In this document: positions 35,522 through 47,389 of the stretch, one piece after another
Numbering within the stretch: the first letter of the stretch is position 1
Layout of the letters: each line of letters opens with the position of its first letter
NCBI RefSeq assembly: GCF_030272615.1
Contig: NC_081412.1
Span: 475,487,657-475,551,656, forward strand
Direction: 5' to 3'
DNA from: Cryptomeria japonica
Taxonomy: Eukaryota > Streptophyta > Pinopsida > Cupressales > Cupressaceae
DNA: 64,000 nucleotides
Notes under the pieces: model-generated
The model's input: the letters and a program-made list of their open reading frames with translations, nothing else
Databases searched by the model: none
What the model was told of the DNA's origin: nothing
Position numbers and translations under genes: made by a program

Positions 35522-36520
35522 TTATTTTAAAGTGGATGACATGTCAATTGTAGGACCTGACAAAGTAACCTTGTCTTTGCTTCTTGTGATAACATGAGCG
35601 GGTTCTTGTTGTTGTTTCTCTTTAACCACAATCACATTGACCATGTTACCATAGGTATGAACATAGTTCACTTTTTCTTTACCTTTTCCATTTTGCACTA
35701 CTGATGATTTACCCTTCTCATAATTAGGAAGTGGAGTTTTGAAAGTTGTGTGTGATTCGTTTGTCTTATGCCCATCCATAGTTATTACGTTATTGTCAAT
35801 CAAATCTTGGATGACATGTTTTAACCACTGGCAATCATCTATTTGGTGTCCTTTGTTTTGATGAAAATCAATGATTGTTGTTCCACCAAGTAGGTTTAAC
35901 CTTGGGTTCAAAGTCTCTTGCTTTTGGTAACGTAATAACTTGTTTGCAAGAAGTGTCTTTAATGCTAACCCAAGTGGTTCAACAATGTTGGTAAATTTCC
36001 TACGAAAGAAATTAATAACAATTGGTTTTGGTTTATTGTTATCTTGTTGAATCACCGATGTGTGATTTGATAAATTGAAAACTGGTTGCTTTGGTTTCAC
36101 ATTATTATTATCATCCACTATCCCATCATTCACAATGTTTTGATTTCAGTTCCAAAACTTGGGCTTATCATATTATTATTATTGTTGTTGGGAGGAGGAT
36201 TAACTCCTCTGTATATCTTCAACTCTCCTTTATTTACCATAGATTCCTCAATCTTGATTCCATTATCAATCATCTTTTCAAAAGTTGCATGGCATTGTAT
36301 TTTTATCTTATAACTCGTTTCTTCATTTAGATTGTCAATGAATATGTCCATCTTTTCATATTCTAGCACCGTACGAGGATATCGTGCAACTAATCATCTC
36401 CACCTTTGTAGAAACGTAATGAAAGGTTCTCCACTCTTTTTGTTGGTGTGACACAAGTCTAGCATTGTGATCTCATGTTGTATGTTGTATCCTCAACTTC
36501 AAGCCCAAGAAGTACTCATC
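35522..36520 (-). pseudogene. Element F gypsy gag
   Basis: The two frames 36369-36130 and 36133-35522 are one gag split by a frameshift. The gag core is at 36150-36520 (a DIFIDNLNEETSYKIKIQCH phrase), and a zinc-knuckle-like DFHQNKGHQIDDCQWLK matches the position of B's YCEFHKRKGHKIGNCH. Homology fades near 36530. Confidence 0.75.
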
Positions 36521-36530
36521 AGTGTCTATC

Positions 36531-37731
36531 TTTTGATAACAATATGGGTTCACAATGCATGGTTTATGGAGAATAGTGGCTAATACGTAAATTTTTTGCT
36601 TGCCTTATTTATTTTGCTTTACTTTTCCATTACTGATAATAATAATAGATGTGTGCATTAGGTAGTCGCATTCATTTATGCGTTTATTATTTATTGCATA
36701 TCCAAATCTCTAAATGTGCAATTGTCATGTAATTTAGAACATGATGTGTTTTGTAATTCTGTTTTTCAAATCAATACACAGTGTGTTTTTCACATGCGTT
36801 ATGCATTTTATAACACTGTGTTACTTTCCATAAAGGTTTACTTGGCATATTTTTTATTTTCCACGAGGAGGTGACAAATGGAATTCTGAGCATTTGCAAG
36901 AATATACAGGTTTTTAGATATATATTGGCCTATTCTGAATTTAATTTTGTGTTGACAACACTGAAATGTTATGTTTTTTTATTGAGACAACATAGTATAT
37001 TCACACCATCGTTGTCTTCTTTTGTAGGTTGTGTGCCCTTATCGGGAATAATTTTCCAACTTTGCAGATAAATGTGGTAAATCTTGGCACAAGACATCGA
37101 CGCCTTCAGTTTGACATCACTGCATGTCAATGGTTTATCACGAGGAGGGAGGTATAGCTTTACATTGTCGAGATGAGATTGTGTACAAGTTTTGGCGAGG
37201 ACCGGTTAGTGTTGTTCTTGCCTGTACAATGACTTACACGAACATGGCAGGACGGGTCACACAGATGTTTCTGTATCACTGGATAGAGTCTGTCTCTTGG
37301 TATTTACCAAGCTCGGTCTTGATCCTAAACTATGGTGACTTATTCCATATGGGTCCTAGACTGCGTATACGTAATAGATTTTTTAGGATCTAAGAAAGAT
37401 TTGCTTGTATGGGAGTGTTTTGTATCATTTATTTTGGTTCCTGATATTTTGTAAGATGTTGTTATGGACAAAATAAAATTTGGTGACTCATGTCACTATA
37501 CTTTGTTGAATGTTATGCGAACTTCTCAAGACCCTAAACACAAATATCATTTCACTATTTGAATATGAATCTTTAAAGATAGTACAAAACTTTAGATACT
37601 CTTTCCTCTTATGATGTGCTATGGTATTCAATATCCCAAATGCAAAGATGTGTGTACATTACTCGATGGTTGTGCCAGTAAGAACTTCATAATTATTATC
37701 ACAAATTACATACTTTACTTTTTGTAATTGA
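36531..37731. other. Unassigned stretch with an isolated GC-richer island
   Basis: I recognise nothing here. The region 37050-37400 is less AT-rich than its flanks and carries an 89-codon plus frame (37124-37393), but its translation shows no family signature and a neighbouring frame looks equally good. The rest is AT-rich. Confidence 0.4.
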
Positions 37732-38661
37732 TGTTAAATAATGATGCATAAATCTGATTTTTTTTTCAATGCTTGCAATTTAAAATTTGTGTGTTTGAGC
37801 TCTATGTTGGCATATTTGTTATAACTAATATAGATGAAGAATGATGACTAAATCGGTACAAGACTATTTGAGATGATATTGTGATGAAGAGATTGACATT
37901 GCATGATGGATGACTTTGACCAGTTATTTATGTTGTCATTGATGGAAACTAATGTTTATTCATGTCTATTGATGTTTACTTATGTTGTATTGTGTCATCT
38001 AAATATTTTGGTCTACTGGAGAGGGCTTATAGGTAAAGAATTAAGAAGCTAAGAATTAGGACTTTAACCAGTAAATAAGAAAATATTATGATTGAGGCTT
38101 TGTGGTTTTGATTTTAAGTTTCTATCATTGTAACATGTATCTGACCAGAACCACATCATGTTGTCACAACCAAAAGTTATGTTTATAATTTCTGATGAAG
38201 CTTTGCTAGGGTTTAAGAAGGGTTTAAGGATGGGTAAAGAATTCTCTTGACCAGTAATGATTTTTGGTTTGGCGGTGATCTACGTCAAGTTCACAAGTTG
38301 ATGATAATGTGGAACAAACTATGTGATGTGTTTGAAAGATGTTTTGGCATGTTTGGAGAGCAAATTTCTTGGGAATGTGCAAAGTGCTATACATAGATCA
38401 TTCATTGTTGTTCCCTAACAATTACAACAATTAAAATCCCTTAACCGGGTAGGTCCTAACATGCCTCACATTGTAAAATACCCTTACAGGGTGACTCAAT
38501 ATCTAAGTTCTAAATCCTCTTGCGAGGTTGATCCTAATAGATCAAAGCTCCTAATAGGGCTAAGGTAAATCTCTTAACCAAGTGACTCCTAATAGGGCAT
38601 CATTGTAAGCTTCTAACCATGCTTGGCTCCTAAAATGGGGCATTCTGAAAAAGTGCAAGAC
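37732..38661 (+). repeat. Truncated copia LTR, first 930 bases
   Basis: It begins TGTTAAATAATGATGC and matches 38662-39589 nearly base for base. It ends at AAGTGCAAGAC where the next copy starts with the same TG, so a truncated LTR abuts a full one. Confidence 0.8.
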
Positions 38662-39903
38662 TGTTAAATAATGATGCATAAATCTGATTTTTTTTTTCAA
38701 TGCTTGCAATTTAAAATTTGTGTGTTTGAGCTCTATGTTGGCATGTTTGTTATAACTAATATAGATGGAGAATGATGACTAAATCGGTACAAGACTATTT
38801 GAGATGATATTGTGATGAAGAGATTGACATTGCATGATGGATGATTTTGATTAGTTATTTATGTTGTTATTGATGGAAACTAATGTTTATTCGTGTCTAT
38901 TGATGTTTACTTATGTTGTATTGTGTCATCTAAATGTTTTGGTCTATTGGAGAGGGCTTATAGGTAAAGAATTAAGAAGCTGAGAATTAGGACTTTAACC
39001 AGTAAATAAGAAAATATTATGATTGAGGCTTTGCGGTTTTGATTTTAAGTTTCTATCATTGTAACATGTATCTGACCAGAACCACATCATGTTGTCATAA
39101 CCAAAAGTTATGTTTATAATTTTTGATGAAGCTTTGCTAGGGTTTAAGAAGGGTTTAAGGATGGGTAAAGAATTCTCTTGACCAGTAATGATTTTTGGTT
39201 TGGCGGTGATCTACATCAAGTTCACATGTTGATGATAATGCGGAACAAACTATGTGATGTGTTTGAAAGATGTTTTGGCATGTTTGGAGAGCAAATTTCT
39301 TGGGAATGTGGAAAGTGCTATACATAGATCATTCGTTGTTGTTCGCTAACAATTACAACAATTAAAATCCCTTAACCAGGTAGGTCCTAACATGCCTCAC
39401 ATTGTAAAATACCCTTACAGGGTGACTCAATATCTAAGTTCTAAATCCTCTTGCGAGGTTGATCCTAATAGATCAAAGCTCCTAATAGGGCTAAGGTAAA
39501 TCTCTTAACTGGGTGACTCCTAACAGGGCATCATTGTAAGCTTCTAACCATGCTTGGCTCCTAAAAGGGGGCATTCTGAAAAAGTGCAAAATATTTGTGG
39601 GTACCAATTCCCACCGTGGTTTTTCCCTACTTGGATTTACATGTGAAAATCATTGTGTTCATATGGTGAATTTTTTCATGTGATGGTTTTCTTTACTTTC
39701 AGTTTATGCATGGTTAATGTGCAACATTGATACATCAGTTTAGCAGATGTTTATCAGTAGATACTAGTACTAGTGAATGACTCTACTGTTGATCTATATT
39801 TGATTTGGTGAAAGTTTTTTTGACTCCGAGTTTCTGATTTCAAATTATTATTAATTCTGATTCACCCCCCCTCTTAGTATTAACCGAGTCCTCTAAGATT
39901 AAT
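38662..39903 (+). repeat. Probable 5' LTR of copia fragment G
   Basis: It begins TGTTAAATAATGATGC and ends just before a primer site at 39906. Short repeated phrases of the type TCCTAATAGGGC and CTTAACCGGGT occur in its second half, as in the transcribed part of many copia LTRs. The exact 3' end is uncertain because no clear CA is present. Confidence 0.7.
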
Positions 39904-39905
39904 AA

Positions 39906-39919
39906 TTGGTATCAAAGAG
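39906..39919 (+). promoter_or_regulatory. Primer binding site of copia fragment G
   Basis: TTGGTATCAAAGAG is close to the initiator-Met tRNA complement and lies directly after the LTR. Confidence 0.8.
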
Positions 39920-39973
39920 TTGGTCCTCTGTGTATAGAAAGCCTAACAACTTGAGGGAAAGATTTCGTGAAAG

Positions 39974-40868
39974 ATGATGAAGAAGGAGGGTCCAAAGTTT
40001 ACCAAGGGCACTTACCAGATATGGAGTGACTGGATGAAGATCTACATTAAAGGAATGGTTTCACAATATTAGAATTATGTGATAACCAAGTATGTTGCTC
40101 CTACTACCACTCCCTTGACACTGTATGAACTCAAAGAACAACATGAAAACATTCAGGCTCTTGAAGTAATTGTAAGTACTTTGTCTGACTTTGAGTATAT
40201 TGATGTTCATGGGTGAGAAACTACAAATGCGGTATGGGAGAAATTAATTGTAAGTTATAGAGGATATGAACATGTACAAAGGGCAATGGAAGAGATTTTG
40301 AAAGGAAAATTTGATGATACAAAAAATGGTTGATGGTGAGAACATAGCTCAATATGGACAAAGGTTTAAGGAGGTTGTAGGTGGTATAAAGAGTGTCAGA
40401 GGTAATATTGAAGATGATACTGTTGTTAGTAAAATTCTTTGAACTCTTTTACCGCAGTATTCTATCAAAGTGTCTACTACTCAAGAACTGAGATCCATTT
40501 CAAAAGATAAAGTCACTGTTGATTCTCTAATTGGAAATTTAACTGCATTTGAACTAGACAATTTTGATAATAGTGTTTTCAAACCTTCTGAATCTACTTT
40601 TCAGGCTTTTGTAACCAATACATCATCAAGGAAAGGAAAAGATGTTTTTCATAATGATTACTGCAGGTCTAGTCATGGTGGTAGCAGATGTGATGGTGAT
40701 GATGAATATCATGTGATGGAACTTGAGGCATTACTGGCTATTAGATTCCCTAGAGGAATAGGTAAATATAAAGGTAAATTACCCTTGAAGTGTTTCTCTT
40801 GTAGTAAATTTGGAAACATAGCTGCTAACTGCCCTAACACTGATGAACACCATAACAATCAATCCTAA
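39974..40868 (+). pseudogene. Copia fragment G gag
   Basis: The gag starts MMKKEGPKFTKGTYQIW and holds a UBN2-type domain with stops near 40068 (where relatives have Trp), 40216 and 40439 and a frameshift near 40325. It ends with a CCHC knuckle (CFSCSKFGNIAANC) whose His is Asn. No protease or pol follows: the sequence switches to opposite-strand copia DNA at about 40905. Confidence 0.8.
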
Positions 40869-40904
40869 CAAGACCAATTAGATACTGGTAAACTGCCAAA
40901 ACAA

Positions 40905-42920
40905 GTAGTGTTGACATCAACGACAAACATCAATGCAACACATAATCAATTCCTCCAAATTGCCAAAAATCTCACCCTTTGGCATTGATGGCAACACTAG
41001 ATGTGAAAAACATCCAAGTGCCAAGAAATGCCAAACAAGCCTCCCCCAATGGAAGACAACCAACAATCTCCACAAAATGATTTGACAATGAGGTTCTAAA
41101 CCAAATATCTCTGTACCAATTAACCATCCATAGAACTGAACAAAATGCCCCCAATGGGATACAACCAATCTGAATTTTTTTTCCTCCTCCTTGTGACAAT
41201 AATCTCCCCTTTAGACTGATATCCATGTTAAGCTCTATTTTACACATAATTATCTCTCCGCCTAATGTATATAACTCCTTAAGTTTGTTCTTCATATGAA
41301 TATCTCTCCCCCTTTTACATCAATGTTAGAATTTGACATAAACATCAAATATGAATCATAACTACTTTGAATGATATAGCTAACTATTCCCTCTGAGTAG
41401 TAGTACCAACACATCAATCCATAATGAATGAGAGCTCTGATAATGCATACCAGACTGATTCCAGTCAACATCACTCAGGTCTCTACCAGAGGGGTAGAAA
41501 ACTTCAACCTATCTCTCAAATGCTCAAATGATTTTTCAAACCAATTTGACTTCATTTGCTTCCACCTATGCCTACAGGAAAATTATACTTAATAAAAATA
41601 CCAGATTCTTTGATATGTCAGTAGAAGTAGAGTTATTACAATGAATAACTATCAGTACATTACAATCTAGCCTTATATCCTTCAACATATGCTTCATCCA
41701 TAGAACTTGTGTACAATTAGTAGCAACAACAACATACTCAGCTTGAACAGTAGATAAAGAAGTACATGACTGCTCCTTGCTGATCCATGAAACAAGTTTC
41801 TTTCCAAGAAATAAATCTTCACCAGATGAGCCTATCCGGTTACCTATATCTCTATCCCAATCCACATCTGAACATGCTCAAAGTGTAAAGTCATCATAAA
41901 AAAAAAACCATACCATAAAATCCTTGAAAATATCTGAAAATCCTAGCTACCAGAGCAAGGGTTCAACATAATCAATTCCTTCCTTCTGAGAATATCCATT
42001 GCAAACCAATCAAGAAAATTCAAGTCCATGTGTTGTCCTTTTCTAACTGATCGAATTCCTCTTCCATAGTTTACATCCAACATTTATCCTTACAAGCTTC
42101 AATAACTAATGTTGGTACAATTAAAGAAATTAAACATGCCTCATCAGTTGCCAACCTTATTCTTGTCCAATTGTTTGATCTTCTGAATGATTCAACCTTA
42201 CATAACTAGGAATCTTTTGACTTTCTGTTCCTCTTCCCCGATCTTCAGTTACTGTTGAATTTTTTGATACTGTCGGAGTAACTGGTTTTGCATTTTGTTT
42301 TGGTATAGGTGTTACTGGTTTAGTCAAGACCATTTCCACTGTCGATTCTTGCTCGTAAATTCTGATTTGACTTCTATTCTGCTCATCCTATTCTTCTCAT
42401 CCACCTTGACATTAGTGCTCTCCACAATTCTCAGCAATCTTTTGTTATAACATCTATTTGTTTTTCTTTCATTAGAATAACCAAGAAATATTCCTTCATT
42501 ACATCTAGGTTCAAACTTTTAATTCACTACTAGAGATTTTGAAATACTTAATTGTAGATGTATGACCAAACCATAACTCCTAAAGTGACTTATCGGTAAA
42601 CCAAACTAGATCCAAGATCAAACAAATATTTGTTGGTTAACCTTCAAACTAACTTCCAAAGATCTGAAATAGACTTTCAGACCACTACCAGGGGCAACAC
42701 AAGATCTGTCATTTTTACCTCCCCTTAAGGTGAATTCCTTAGTTACTAGATGAGTATCCTACCAGTGCGGAAACATTCTGCTATGTCGGTTGAGTAACCA
42801 GGGTATATACTTTAGCTAAATGAACATATGAGGCAATTGATTCTGTCAGTCGAGCCTCAGACTTCATAGCCCACTTCTTCTCATGCTCCTTCCAAGTGTC
42901 ACCAACCTTCTTCTTTCTCT
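40905..42920 (-). pseudogene. Copia fragment H: LTR edge, RNase H, RT and integrase scraps
   Basis: At 40905-41000 the sequence resembles the LTR edge and polypurine region of copia C. On the minus strand 41865-41572 encodes an RNase H piece (KKLVSWISKEQSCTSLST, then AEYVVVATNCTQVLW). Around 41960-42080 a short RT scrap appears, 42157-42339 the integrase-RT linker (PSYVRLNHSEDQTIG), and 42400-42540 the integrase C-terminus. Large deletions separate the pieces. H resembles copia C but is far more decayed; 42540-42920 is barely recognisable. Confidence 0.7.
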
Positions 42921-43076
42921 TCTGAATTTGACCCACACTTGGACAAAACTTGTCACACTCCTATTACATTGATTACATCAATAACCCATGGGTCTCATTA
43001 CATTCTACCTAGACTAGTTGATAACCAACATGACCTTAATCTATGCCTTCATAGGTGGTGCTCCTGCACCACCAAG

Positions 43077-43590
43077 CCCAACCCTTCCATGGCTAGGAAA
43101 ACTAACAAAGGAGCCATGAAGAAAAGGATCACTATAGGCTTAGATGAGTCAGACATTGATGATGAGGAAGAGGCCAAGCAAGAAGTTGAATAACAAGATA
43201 TTGGCTCAGGTGAGAGACACTCTATGTGTCTAATTGCTAAAGATAATAGAAGCAAAAATTTCACTGAGGAAGCCCTTATTTTTAATGAGGTTTATGCTCT
43301 AAAAGAGTATGTGGACCTTTCTTCTAAGATGAGGACTTTCTTTAACATTAAGGATTTTTAGGACGACATTGATGAAAATTCAGAAGCCATTATTGAGCCT
43401 AAGGATGAAGGTGAGAGGCTAGTTCCAACAACCTCATCCCCTTTTTACATTGGTGAGGAAGATATAAGGATAATGCCTCAAGATCATCCTCCTATGAAGA
43501 ATGAAGATATAATTCTCAAGCTAAAGGGTCAAATTGAAGATTTACAGGTTCACGTAATGAAGCTAGAAACTAGACTAGAGGAGTGCTGAA
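43077..43590 (+). pseudogene. Sequence S right half (copy 2)
   Basis: The frame begins MARKTNKGAMKKRITIGLDE, an acidic segment follows (DDEEEAKQEVE), and after a TAA at 43191 the same frame continues through QDIGSGERHSMCLIAKDN to about 43590 with a few stops. It is better preserved than copy 1. Function unknown; a retroelement gag-like or regulatory protein is possible. Confidence 0.45.
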
Positions 43591-44814
43591 AGAAAAAAAT
43601 CTAGATTCGTAGGGCTATCACTTAACTCTATGTCATTACATCTATGGAATTATGAGATTAGCTTCTATGGGATTTGTCTTGGGGTAGAGTGAGATAAGGA
43701 GGAGAGCCAAGAAATAATAATACATTGGTCACCTTTAGGAGGAAGATTAGATTGATGAAGTTTTGGACTAGGACACTTGATAGGACCATATGAGGATGCT
43801 CGCAAGGAGCTACAAGATTCTCAATAGTAATAATGAAGAGGTTCATGATGGGATGCTAGGTGATGTGCCTTTTTTTCTTTCTTTTTTAAAACTTTATTGA
43901 CATTGATGGCTCTAGTAAAGTTAGTAGCCTATTATGGCTTGGGTTTTATAGGATCTCTAAGTTTAATGAGGATTGCATGTTGCCTAAGACTATGGTTTTA
44001 TTTTGATAATGGTACTATTAAAAGTGTTTATTTGGGCTTTAATCCTCATGATAATATGACTTAATTTTATTAGATTCTATTGTTTTGGGTGGAGAACCTC
44101 TTTCAGGAGGTTTGGGTTTTGGGTTTTGGGTTTTAGTGTTTGTGATTACTCACTAGTGGGTTAGCCTCATGAATTTTGTTGGGTTCTCGCTGTGTGATGT
44201 CAGTTCATGTTCTGTTGTTGCTCAATTTTTCTATTTGAAGCTTTTCTCTGTGAGGGATCAAGGTGCTTTTTCCTTCTCAAGTAATAAAAAACATGAGAAA
44301 ATCAAATTAAATATCTCTCAGCAAATATAACACAAAAGAATCAAATATTTCTCTATATAGGTTGAAATAACACCACTTTTGAACAATAATAAAATATATG
44401 AGTAGACATTCATAAGGAGTAAGGTTAAATAGTTGATATTTTAATCAAAGTAAGGAAGACTATGTTATAGATAAGACCATATATAGAAGAGGTTTTTAAT
44501 TTCTATCTTATGAGATACCATGTGAACAAATTTATAGAAACAATTTTTGAGGAGCCAAAAAAAATAGCAAATCATTAACAGTAAAAGAAATTGATTGTTT
44601 AATAAAGTTTTAGGGCATCATAAAATTAGACTAAAGAGAACAATTATAGTAAATATAGTAAAAATTGGATATACTATGCTAAGAGAATAAAATGAAATCG
44701 AAATAATGACAAAAACATAACATAAAAATTCTATTATATCTTAAATATGTAATCAAATCAAGTAGTTATACTATATATCATTGAAAGAATATTACTATTA
44801 AATTTGGTTAAATT

Positions 44815-45010
44815 AAAAGTTGTTTTCCATGTGTCCTCAATTTGAAATTTAACCTAATGATACCCACTTTTTAGATCAACATTTAAGAATAATAATGCAC
44901 CTTGAAGTTGGTCCAAAAGGTCATCAATGTCTATGAGGTGATATTGTTTTTTTATGGTGATCTTGTTTGATTCCTAAAATTCAGTACACAAAAAATATGA
45001 TGAAACACAA
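44815..45010 (-). pseudogene. Gypsy RT fragment (copy 2)
   Basis: This is the counterpart of 33480-33690, with the same LKSGYH core on the minus strand and similar stops. Confidence 0.65.
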
Positions 45011-45088
45011 GGGTATGCACTCGATTTAAAGAATTATTTAGATAATAAATCATGAATATTCTTTTTGTTTTTATAATTGAAAATAATT

Positions 45089-45657
45089 GTTTATTGATTT
45101 AATGGGACATTAGGAAGATCAATATTGTTTATTGATTCAATATTGTATTAAATTTTTATTTTTGGAAAAGTGTCTATAGCTCCAAAAAGATAAATCTATT
45201 TTTGGAAAAGTGTCTATAGCTCCAAAAAGATAAATCAATCTATTTGCAATAATTAATCAATTTTAGAATATCATTTGAAAATACATATTTTTTAGAATCA
45301 TTAGTTATGGTCTTACAAAAGTTATTGTGAGATCTTTTGCCTAATTGATAATTCTCCACATACATTTTTGCTGACTAATTATCAGATTTGTGCTACTCTA
45401 AATAGATTTAATTATGTATTATTATTCTAATATAATATATATTTGCTATGAAAGGAACTTCATTGAACTTCATTGTGTTTGATTATTGAGCCATTTTTAT
45501 TGAACTTCTACTTGATTGCGACACTTTGTGCCTTCCAACAATAAAAATGGAAAGATAATGATGTTCAATCCTCTTCTACACTTGGTTTGATGAAAACAAT
45601 TAAATAGAGAGATCATTTAGAGTTGAAATAAAACTAATTTACAAGAATATTTCAGAC
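45089..45657. other. AT-rich stretch with a short tandem repeat
   Basis: No gene is seen. Two perfect tandem copies of a roughly 40-base unit (TTTTTGGAAAAGTGTCTATA...) lie at about 45158-45240. Confidence 0.6.
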
Positions 45658-46960
45658 TTGGTCCTTGGTTGTCCAATAAGGTCCGACTGTGCCGGTTCCT
45701 CTTCAACGAACAATTTTCAAAGTTTCATGGAGGCTCATGCCTGGAAACCCCTCTCTTTTGATGGACCAAAAAGGCAATCTATGGGATTGAAGGCATGGCC
45801 ACCTGCCAGAAATGTGGATACGTTCCCCAACAACATTCCATTGCTACGTTCAATCCAAACCTTGGGTTGTGGAGGTGAAAAGTTGAACACTGGTAGGATT
45901 CGGTAAGCAATAGAAGGGTTCCCAATAACAGATATGCATATGGTTTTAGTAAGCATGGTAGTAGATATAGGTCTCGAAGAAAGGTGCATGGACATAAATT
46001 CCATAGGAAGAAGCCAAAAAGGGTCTTCCTCAAATGATGGGTTCACAAAAATTAGAATGAGCCCTTGCTTTTTGAAGAAGGGATGGTGCCTTCGAATATT
46101 GGCAGACAGGATATAGATGGGGTACTCAAAGTATCGTTTCTATAGGATTTGTTGCAAATTTCGATTGCTGAGATTTTGAATAGACCCCTTACTGGTAAGT
46201 TTTTGAACTTTTCACCAGATCCTTCTGAGTTATCGGCTTGGGTTTTTAATTCCTAGTCTGGGGTTATTGAGGTGTTTTACATAGATAATGGGAATGGCTT
46301 TTGTATTGTGATCTTTTCCTATAAATTTGATAGAGATATAGCGTACAAAGTGAAATTGTGGTTTATAAGGGTTTTGGTCTCTATACACATATTTACAATC
46401 CAGATTTTGATTCTCAATCTGTCGTTATTAAGTTTTCCCCTTTATAGATTACCTTCCCCTCTATTATGTTGGAGTATATAGATTTGGAATTGATTGAGAT
46501 TTTGACTAATCAAGTGGGGATTTTTCTTAAACACAATCTTAGGCCTTTTGAACACACTTATCTTCCCATTCAAATGTGTGTTCTTTTAGATATGCCAAAA
46601 AAACTTCCCCTAAGTCTCTTTTTATATAGTGAAAGTATGGGGTATGTTCTCAAAAGATAGTCATTTAGACTCCACAACAAGTTGTCGGTTACGGTGTTCA
46701 TAGTTTGGGTTGTTTTACCTCCTACTGTAAGTCATCTGGTGAGCGATAAAGTATAGTGTGTCAGAATCCATAGTCAAATGCTCTTTTTTGCTCAAAAATC
46801 CCAAGAATGGAGGTTGTTCTGGTAGCCCCTATTTTAGTTTTATCTATTTCTCATAGTTGTAGCCTTATTAAGGCCTGCAAGGTCATATTTTCTCTTTAAT
46901 AGATTCTATTTTGGACCAACTTATTTGTTAGTCATCACTTGAGATAGGAGTCAAGTGTTT
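45658..46960 (+). pseudogene. LINE ORF1 relic (DUF4283 and zinc-knuckle type)
   Basis: Plus-strand frames read a plant LINE ORF1-like protein: an N-terminal part (AHAWKPLSFDGPKRQSMGLK), then a DUF4283-like region (IDNGNGFCIVIFSYKFDRDI, YSVQSE/KVKLWF, HIYNPDFDSQSVVIKFSPLY) and a LLDMPKKLPLSLFLYSESMG segment preceding where the zinc knuckle would be. Several frameshifts and stops interrupt it. No LINE endonuclease or RT follows, so only the 5' part remains. ORFs on the minus strand (45735-46046) are shadows. Confidence 0.6.
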
Positions 46961-47040
46961 TATTGGGCAGATTACATCAATAATTTAAATCGTTCAGATT
47001 ACAGTATTTGTAGTCGAGGATTAATGAAGGTTGCGGTAAT

Positions 47041-47313
47041 AATAATGTGGGCCATTGTTTTGATCTTACTTCTTCAACACCATTAGTATCCCTTACTTTG
47101 AGTGAGAATGTGGTCGGGCATTCTCATCCTTGCACTAAGCATTTGTACAATTACCAAAAAATGGTTATCCTACATAATCAGAGGATGATAAATTATCTTC
47201 TTTTGGCTGACCTCAAAGTGCCTTTTCCGGTAGATGCTTTAAATCATATTGCATATGACACTCTTTTTAAAACTTTTTGTCAAATAATAGAGGAGACCGT
47301 AATCAAGTGTTAG
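47041..47313 (+). CDS. Unassigned short ORF between LINE relic and element E
   Basis: This plus frame of about 90 codons (VGHSHPCTKHLYNYQKMVI, then DLKVPFPVDALNHIAYDTLF) has no recognised family. Its position just before E's gag-protease makes decayed E gag the likeliest explanation, but I see no gag motif. Upstream 46961-47040 is non-coding. Confidence 0.2.
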   Translation, partial: NNVGHCFDLTSSTPLVSLTLSENVVGHSHPCTKHLYNYQKMVILHNQRMINYLLLADLKVPFPVDALNHIAYDTLFKTFCQIIEETVIKC

Positions 47314-47389
47314 CAGACGATTTTTACTCTACACAACATGGTGATAGATTTTTTACTCTACCAAACCTTCCTCACATGTTCCCAAACCA

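Larger units (their letters stand above)
42926..45088. repeat. Duplicated block, copy 2 (A-LTR end plus S)
   Basis: It starts with the last 150 bases of A's LTR (42926-43071, ending CCTGCACCA), then CCAAG and the S frame, and runs collinearly with 31595-33772. The stretch 43600-44810 has no gene: T-rich and AT-rich DNA. Confidence 0.8.

Noticed and set aside
37124-37393. Host gene in the GC-richer island
   Set aside because: The frame is short, has no family signature, no intron signals and no support from a second copy.
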